Shown here one piece after another: positions 56,541 through 64,000 of a stretch of DNA of 64,000 nt. Every line of letters starts with the position of its first letter. Within the stretch, counting starts at the first letter, position 1. The stretch is from contig JBITNC010000001.1 in the NCBI GenBank assembly GCA_050084985.1, positions 75,764,001 to 75,828,000 of the forward strand, read 5' to 3'. This DNA comes from Nageia nagi (taxonomy: Eukaryota > Pinophyta). The notes below the pieces were generated by a model. The model searched no databases. It saw only the letters and a program-made list of their open reading frames with translations, and was not told the origin of the DNA. The position numbers and the translations under genes were made by a program.

Positions 56541-57632
56541 TATGAACTACTAGTTTTTTGTATTTTTTTAATAAATTTTTATTTTTTTAGAATTATGAAA
56601 AAAAAAATGTGCACAATATTATACAATTATTCACAAGTTAAATTATAAATGATAAGTTTTATTCAAATTATGCTTGCAGGACATGAGCATTTTTCGAAAT
56701 GATAATCATGGCCAATAAAAAAATATTAAAAAATAAAATATTCATGAAAAATATAAAGAAATATCCTTCAAAATATTTTGTGTCTTTAGTATATTTAGCC
56801 AAAAGTATTTAAAAAATATTTTAATTTAGGTCCAATTATGATTGATGGACACGATGGGTATGGTCCTGAAATTGTATTTTTTAGATAGTGATTTAGATGC
56901 CTCAAAATGAACCTTTATGTATTTATAAATCATTTTAATCCTTTAACAATGTATTATTTAAAAAAGGATTTAAAATATATAAAAGATGTGTAGCCCATAT
57001 ATTTAACCCTTGTTAATTATACAAGGGGTCAAATCCTATAATAGAAGCATCCCTATATAAAGGCATTAAAGATATACAAAGAGAAGAAGAGGATGGGATT
57101 ATCATCAAGAGGAGACTAGATAAGGGGAATATTATAGAATACTTAAGGCTTTGACCAATTGAAGCTCATATAGAGAATCAAAGGAATCAAACATCATTTG
57201 TAAATCAAACACTTGCAAGGCCTTCTTATCTATAACAAGCAAATCTCTTATCTCAAATATTATCATACTTCCATTATATTGATAAATCATTCATTCATTT
57301 ATCATTTTATCTTTTGTCACATTTGTTATTTGATCGTTAACATGATGTCGATGGTGTACTATTACAAGGGCACTAGGACCATACTAATGCATATGATATT
57401 TTCCATCTCTTTCCTTGATTGATTGAATACATATGTTAACGAAATAAACATGTATGTTTAATCATTTGTTGTCATGTTCTTGATTTATGTCAACTAATTA
57501 ATATACCAAATAGTGCATGTGTTAATTCCCCAAATTAATTACACCATCACATTATTTAGAGTCTATGTTTGGTGAACCCAACATTCTTACACACCTAGGT
57601 ATTCTTCTAGGGAAAATTCCTTTTGTAAATTC
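56541..57632 (+). other. Probable LTR and leader of element D
   Basis: This noncoding stretch precedes a plus-strand gag. It has a TATATAAAG box near 57,054, and a candidate primer site TTTGGTGAACCC near 57,569 whose first bases resemble that of element A. The LTR left edge could not be fixed and no partner LTR was found in the window. Confidence 0.4.
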
Positions 57633-59700
57633 ATGAATTTACTTTTGCTACTTTTCCTCTCGATAAAGGAAGTGCTCCAAATAGTATCCAAAGAGCAAGA
57701 TAAAACTAAGGTTTGTTCTGCTTATATCCAAAATATGGATCTTAATATAGATAACCCTATAATATCTAAATTGAAAGTACAATTTTTAGAGGTTAGGAGA
57801 AGTCTTCAAATTAATCTTGAATTGTCTATTCAAATCCCTCCTCCTATGACCATATGAAATTCTAAATCTTTAGATTCTAGTAAACTAATGTCCATTATTA
57901 GAGAGACCCCTAATTGATATGCTATTCTTTATCTTAGTAACATGGATAATTTGGATTTTCATCCAAAACCCTTTGATGATGATGAACTTCCCAATCTTGA
58001 TAGGATTCCTTATAATGCTAGATCCATTCAATAGATGTTATCTAATAAGGAAAAGCTATAATTGTTTATTTGTAATAATGCTCCTATTGTGGTGAAACTT
58101 CATAGAGATGCAAATTTACTTATTAACTAGTTAGACACTATAGAATTTGAAGATAGCTTGTTCTATTATGACCAATCATCAAAACATATCCAACCTATAT
58201 ATGAAATGTACAACATGAGTAATGTAACTAACTGTAACCATAATGAGAGCAACATGTATCCTAATGGAGCAGAGTTTGAATCAAAGCTAGATGTTGAGTT
58301 AGAATAACCACTCCATGTGGATGATGCTTTTGATAAAAATGATCAATAAAAACTTGAAGATGAGGAGGATGAATCTTACAACATTTTGATCCTTAATCCA
58401 AAATACTTTGATCAGGAGAAGAAAGGTAAGGGTCCAATTATTTCATCTGATGATAAAATTACATCTCTCATTAATCAACATCTTACTAAAGTTATTAGAT
58501 AATCCTTTAAGCTACAACCAACTAGGAATCTTGAGGAACATGAGATTAAAGTAGTATTATTATGGATATCCAAGAAAACATTGATTGTTATAAACAACCT
58601 CAATATGAATAATTGAAAATCTTTGTATAGGTAGTAGATGAACTTAAGCAGGATAGGGTTGATCATCCTAATGAGTTTGTTGCTTTGAAACATATTCTAA
58701 CCCAAACAATAAACAATGCATAATTACCTCCTCCTCCCCCACCACCATCCCCAAAAACCAATGTAGGACTTAGCAATAAGGAGAGTAGTGATGATGATTT
58801 TCTTTCATGTTTAAAAAGACCCCTCACTACTAGGATTCTTGCCAAAGTAATCCTTGGGAAAAAGAGTGTCAAATTTACTAAATTTGATGGTATATAGAAT
58901 CATAGGATGCATGTTCATAAATTTTATGAAGAAGATATTAAATATATGCATGGTCAAGATTTGTTGGCTAAGTTATTTTCTTTTAGTTTGAAAGATGAGG
59001 CTCTCAAATAGTACTTTTCACTTCCCCAAAGTAGCATAGATAGGTATGAGGATTTAATTCATATATGTTTGCATGATTATGGTTATAAAATTATTGAGAA
59101 GGTTTATCTTAAGGACTTGTGTGAAATTAAATAAATCCCTAACCAATTAGTGAAGGATTTTGTGAGGATATGAAAACAAATTGTCAATAAATTCACCATA
59201 GATGAACATGAACTCAAGCATATTTTTGTGGATGGTCTCTTTCCTATATACAAGCTATTTATCATTTCTAATCATGATATGTATTTATGAGATATGATTG
59301 ACATTATTACTAAAAAAGAACCATGCATTAAAAAAATGAGTGTTATGAAACATGTTGAGCATACTTCACCTACAAAATGTATTATAGAAAATCAATTCAA
59401 GGATGAAGCAAATAATGTTACTTGCAAAAAAAGAGGTAACTCCCCTCTCAAACATACTTACAAATATACTCCTTTGATTGATACTATTGATAATATTCTA
59501 AATATATTATTAGATGAGAAAATGCTTGAATTACCTCCTATTGTTGAACCTATGTTTACTAATGGTGTGCTTAAAAATTTTTGTTATGTGGAATTTTACA
59601 ATTATCATAGGGTACCTGGTCATTTAACCAAGGATTGTAGGACACTTTATAATCTTAAATAGGATTTCATTGGTAATGGAGCAATTATGATGGATCAAAC
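57633..59700 (+). pseudogene. Element D Ty3/gypsy gag (decayed)
   Basis: From ATG 57,633 the frame runs with stops through a long charged N-region (MDNLDFHPKPFDDDELPNLD, EDEEDESYNILILNPKYFD). The capsid follows: KKSVKFTKFDGI, HRMHVHKFYEEDIKYMHGQD, LLAKLFSFSLKDEALK, YFSLPQSSIDRYEDLIH, KVYLKDLCEIK, PNQLVKDFVRI and ELKHIFVDGLFPIYK. An open piece, 59,294-59,662, ends with a zinc-knuckle remnant FCYVEFYNYHRVPGHLTKDC (CX2C-type start partly lost), then RTLYNLK. Stop codons sit at Trp and Gln positions. No protease or RT follows before about 60,060, so the element is truncated. Confidence 0.75.
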
Positions 59701-60599
59701 ACAAATTGCATAGATAGGAACTATACATCTAAATAATTCATAGCTAAGGATACTCAATCATCCCCTACTATCTTCACAATCTCAAGGGTGCATTGGTACA
59801 ATAAGTATTTCCAATAATCTACATTCTTTTTGGATAATATTCTTGCATATAGGCATATTCCTCCAAATAGGAATGGGAATAGAATCAAAAGCTACAATGC
59901 CAGTAGCATGAATTCTTACTTTTAGAGAGCTAGTGATGTGAGGATGACTAGTACAAAATTGCCTCTTTTAGTCCCTACCTTCGTAAAGTGTATTTGGGTA
60001 GAAAAAATTCCCCAAGTACATAAATTTATTTCTTGAGCTCTTTTTGACATCACAATTAGTGTACATTAGTAGCTAGGTTGTTTTTGTATCAATTTTGCTT
60101 TTCTATTCTATGTTTTCACCATTCCAATTCTTTTGCTTCTTCTTTGTGTTTTCTTTTTGTGTCCAAAAATCTAGGGATTCAATTCCTCTTTATGCATGGT
60201 ACCAAATCTTGTTATCTTTGTTTCAAGGAACCAACATCATCAGTTTCCCTAGATAGAATGTTTAAAATCAACCTTTTATCATTCTAAGTCATGTTCCCTA
60301 GCCTTTAGAAGGATATTAGGTGTTGTTCGATGATATTTATGCTCACATAAACCCTCCTAATCTTTACAAACTTCTCCAAAAGTATTTTGGTTCATTTAAT
60401 ATATCTATCATTTCCATTTGTGCATATATCCTTTGATCATTATCAATTGTACATAACATAATGTATGCATGTTTAGCATGTTTAACTATTAATGAGTCTA
60501 TTTTTAAAGTTCATTATGACTATAGGTGTGTCCAATATCTACCATATAAAAATTTAACACAAAAGATAAAAATCATAGAGTATTGAATCCATCAAATGG
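59701..60599. other. 3' edge of element D and spacer
   Basis: Some in-frame wording continues to about 60,050 (for example NRNGNRIKSYNASSMN), then nothing recognisable. A 69-codon plus frame at 60,078-60,287 is Phe/Cys/Leu-rich with no identifiable content. Confidence 0.4.
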
Positions 60600-62480
60600 G
60601 TCATAGATAGCCATACATCCTCCACCCCTATGGGTGGGCACTAGCACCACTATTGGTTGCTTCACTCCTAGAGCATACTCTCCTACCACTACCACTCACT
60701 CCAAATATAGATACTCCACTCACGATATCATTCACTGTGAGTCCATGAGTCTCCAAAAGTGTCTTGGCCCTTGTATACTTGGCCCACAATTTGGATATCT
60801 CTAGAGTTTGTGCTATAATCTAATCATGTTGACTTTACACAAATGCCCACTACTGATCTAGTGGGGGCATGGTGAACCTATCCTAAAGACGCTTCATGAT
60901 TTGAGATAGTGAATCCACCTTTGCATCCTATATCGCTAGTGTAGACCTCACCATAGCCAACTCTACCTCCAATGGTTGGAGACATGTCACCTCAACCTCC
61001 ATTGGCCTCATTCTAGCTAGCTTAGCATTCATAGTTGAAACCTATGTATTTGACACCCCTACCATATCATATATAATACCAATTAGTCTCTCATTAGCTA
61101 TATTGAAATATTTAAAAATCATGAAGCATTATGAGAAGAATCCTTCTTACCTGAAGAGGAAATAACTACTGCTAGCACCTCTAATCACCCTACTAGTGGA
61201 GGATCATCATGGATAGGATTATTTACATTCATCTGATCATCCTCCTCTAATGTTAGAATTACCACATCATCACTCTTACTATCCAACTTGTCTAGGCCCA
61301 AAAGGCTTATGCACATAGCTATCCTCTATGCTGAATAACTAGGGGCAATCTTGGAAGCCATAGCTACCTCCATAATAACATTGTATACTGATGGCTCTAA
61401 CCATCCTATCACCCACACTAGCATATCATGTGCCCCATTAAGAACATCTCTCTCAATTATATACTGATGATACATTGGGGGCATTGCTAGAATTAGCTAT
61501 TGTATCCTAAACTATATCAACACCCACTTTGGATGATATGGCTGTACTATCTTCCACCTTATCTAGAAAAAGTGGTTCTACCTCACCATTGTCAAATGAT
61601 AAGCATCTCCATGCCACACTAGTCAACATAGCACACCCATATGATGTTCACCTCTTGGAGGCCATTGATGTATCTCCTCCATACCTCCATAGATTAAGGA
61701 GGCTTATATCTATCTAATGGACCATTCTAGCATGCTAGGGCCACATTTGATGGGTCCTTTCTCACCCTTTGTAATCCCATTATCCTAATAACTAATATGT
61801 ACTCATAGGACCAAACTTGTAGGAGACCAACATGAGCAATCATCATAATGACCTTGTCAATGTTGATGAATGAATACAAATCCATGTAAAGCTATACTAG
61901 TACTATTGGCCCCCATGCAAACTATCATTGTAAAGCACACATCTCCTATACTATCCATGTCAACCCAAGAGGAAAAGTTGACTGGTTTTTATTGGGACAT
62001 AGATAGGTGGTAATAATCACCACCACATGTAGCCTTAGGTGTTTCCCTACTACAAAAAACCTACAACCCTTTGTAAGTCACATCGATTAGTGATTCTAAT
62101 CATGGTCATTCGATTTAATCAACCATAAAACCTTAGCCCAACATATGTTATCACCCCCCATCTCATGCTAATATATCAAACCACCCTTGATGGGTATACC
62201 CCAAATTTGATACACATCAAAGTTACTATCATTTCATCAGTGGGAAGATGAAATGAATAATAATCTTGATCCCATCTCTCAGCCAAGGTAGTGAGAAGAG
62301 GTGTATCCACTTGTACTATCCCCATGTATGCAAGCTCTCCTAACCTATATTGGTCTAGAATATTATCTAATTATTGAGTTCATGGGAAGGCTCAGGCTAG
62401 ATCTAACATTGTACTCCTCATCAATCCACCCTAAATTAACCACTTGTGATCCTACAAGGTAGTGCATGGGTTTGTTATTC
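60600..62480 (-). pseudogene. Plant mobile domain (PMD / MAIN-like) relic
   Basis: The minus strand reads VQVDTPLLTTLAERWDQDYY, directly followed by SFHLPTDEMIVTLMCI near 62,300-62,200. This is the ERWxxETHxFHLPxGEMTVTLEDV hallmark of the plant mobile domain (PF10536, aminotransferase-like, as in MAIN-like proteins). Further down the strand, towards 60,600, a helical C-terminal part contains STMNAKLARMRPMEVEVTCL, LEVELAMVRSTLAI, DAKVDSLSQIMKRL, LEISKLWAKYTRAKTLLETH and SGVSIFGVSGSGRRVC. Numerous stops, often TAG, and frame changes show decay. PMD proteins occur both as host genes involved in silencing and development and as cargo or ORFs of transposons. Given the retrotransposon-rich setting and lack of introns seen, a transposon-borne copy is more likely. 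Confidence 0.6.
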
Positions 62481-64000
62481 TCTCATCTATGCTCATGGAT
62501 ATTAACAATATAGATTTTGGATCTATTTACTACATGCTTGACTAGCAAACTATGAAGATACTCCATTAGATGACCTATCCTTCCTGTGATTGGCTATTAG
62601 ATACTCCTCCAATTGATGGTAGCCATTCCTTCAGAGTCACAAATCCTTTACAGTCATCCTCCTGCTAGTCCAATCATTATGCTAAAATGACAAATGAAGA
62701 AGACACTCCAATAGTGTAATGTTGTTTGTAGGGTGGCAAATTTGGTTGGGTCTGTAAGAAATCAATGCCTACTTGTCAAAGCTCTAGATGGCAAAGGTGT
62801 TAAAGTCAAAATGACTTATTTTTTCCAAATATTTTGATTTTATAGGTTGAATTTGGCACTCAAATTAGGGTATTGCATATTTGTTTCCATATAGTTCCTA
62901 CATCTTTATGTGTAGGTTTATTTGCCTTATAAAAATTTTACATCTCACCTTTCCTTTTTTAGATACTAAAAATTGTTATTTCCATGGCATCAATAGAGTC
63001 CAATTCTTTGAGTTATGTGTGCTATCAATGGAACATGGATCTAATCTATTCTCAAAATTTATTTAATTGATGCCTACATGCTCTAGGTAATTATTCCTTA
63101 ACTTGTATTTTTTATAAAAATTTATATTGGGTTTAGGGTGTTAGCAGTGTACTAATTTGCTATTTTAATGATTTTCCAATGCACATAATCTATTTTCATT
63201 AATTTCATATGATAATGAGTTCTTATTTATGCTATTAATTTTAAAAACTTGGATTATCTATACTTGGTTTAAGTCATATTGTAGGGTAAAATTATACCTT
63301 TAAGAAAAGTGTTCCTAGGTAGCTCTAAGCCCATGATATTTTCATTATTTGGTCAAATAAGAAGGTAATGCTTACTTGGGAAATATTTTCCACTTACTTT
63401 ACGATGCTAGTGGCATGTACACATAAGGGCACTAGCAAAATAAATATCTATAAATTACCCAAATAATTAAAAATCCTCTGGTACTTATCCTTAATTGCAC
63501 CATTCTGACATGAGTACTGGTACCACAATTATGCTCCCATTATGAGGTATTTTATTTTTCTCTTTTCATTTGACAATATTAAGCATGTTAATTTTGCATT
63601 TAGAAAAGTTGATATTTGTTAACATGGATTTAAGCATTCAAAGTGAATATATCAAGATCTATTGGTTAACCTAAAGTTAGCATGAAGAAATATGTAGAAA
63701 GACATGGCATTATCTCCCCTTATAGACTTTACTCTACATTATGCACTACATTTCTCCCAACTTGGCATAACTCTACTCTCCTCCATGTGTTGAATGATGA
63801 TGTCATGGATTTTGGATAGACACATCATGCATACTTTGGTTAATAGAATTCAAGATAATTTTATTTGAGCCATATTCAAAGATTCCTTCAATGTCAATGA
63901 TGTAGAAGATACACAACATTAGCAACATACATTGACCTATTTTCATGGTACCGATGGCATGAACCCTTGGTGTATAATTAAACTCTAGCTCTCAGATCTT
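62481..64000. other. Gene-free right end of window
   Basis: No ORF with recognisable content. The 61-codon frame at 62,881-63,066 lacks any domain and looks like chance. No repeat was noticed. Confidence 0.45.

Noticed and set aside
61529-61717. 62-codon plus ORF
   Set aside because: Antisense to the PMD-like relic; no recognisable content.

Overview
This is nuclear DNA from a plant, almost certainly a large-genome vascular plant. The coding content is plant-typical: Ty3/gypsy elements of the Tat/OTA type with a second RNase H, a Copia element with UBN2-type gag and an initiator-tRNA-Met primer site, an ankyrin-repeat gene of the plant ACD6-like kind, and a plant mobile domain (PMD) relic. 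The DNA is very AT-rich and the elements are old and riddled with stops. Together these would fit a gymnosperm, but no single gene here proves that. No intact host gene was found and nothing looks bacterial or viral.

Layout. 1-2,552: gene-free flank with an (AT)30 microsatellite and one monomer of a ~134-bp repeat. 2,553-37,167: one minus-strand Tat-like Ty3/gypsy element (A). Its LTRs lie at the two ends, and its 5-bp target duplication is GGCTC/GGCTT. It was later blown apart by nested insertions. Its gag-protease lies at 34.4-36.4 kb, its RT at 8.2-8.7 kb, and its RNase H domains and integrase at 5.3-7.3 kb. Nested inside A is a plus-strand Ty3/gypsy element (B, 8,726-30,656). B has extraordinary ~6.6-kb LTRs, each carrying a ~1,000-codon decayed ORF of unknown function. 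Its pol places an archaeal-type RNase H before, not after, the reverse transcriptase. B's right LTR is itself interrupted by a 1.8-kb solo-LTR-like insertion. Between B and the rest of A lies a visibly GC-richer island (about 30.7-33.3 kb) of uncertain origin, with a different gypsy gag fragment.

37,345-38,625: a ~134-bp tandem array, the continuation of the repeat family seen left of A. 38.6-45.4 kb: mostly gene-poor, with small tandem repeats and a decayed, probably multi-exon minus-strand gene of unknown function (40.9-43.5 kb). 45,434-46,047: a 5' fragment of an ankyrin-repeat gene with a premature stop.

46,569-56,540: a minus-strand Ty3/gypsy element (C) that has gag and two protease-like segments but no RT, RNase H or integrase. 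A young Copia element (48,806-53,964) sits inside it, with a perfect TTATG target duplication and LTRs about 2% diverged. The Copia RT is cut off after its YGLKQAP motif and followed by about 1.3 kb of unrelated acidic coding sequence, a candidate captured gene. 56.5-60.0 kb: leader and gag of a fourth Ty3/gypsy element (D, plus strand). 60.6-62.5 kb: a PMD/MAIN-like relic on the minus strand. 62.5-64.0 kb: nothing recognisable.

The genes do not form a pathway. The window is a record of successive insertions, with relative order readable from the nesting: 134-bp array, then A, then B, then the solo LTR; separately C, then Copia. The most unusual items are the LTR-borne ORF and pol order of element B, and the cargo of the Copia element.
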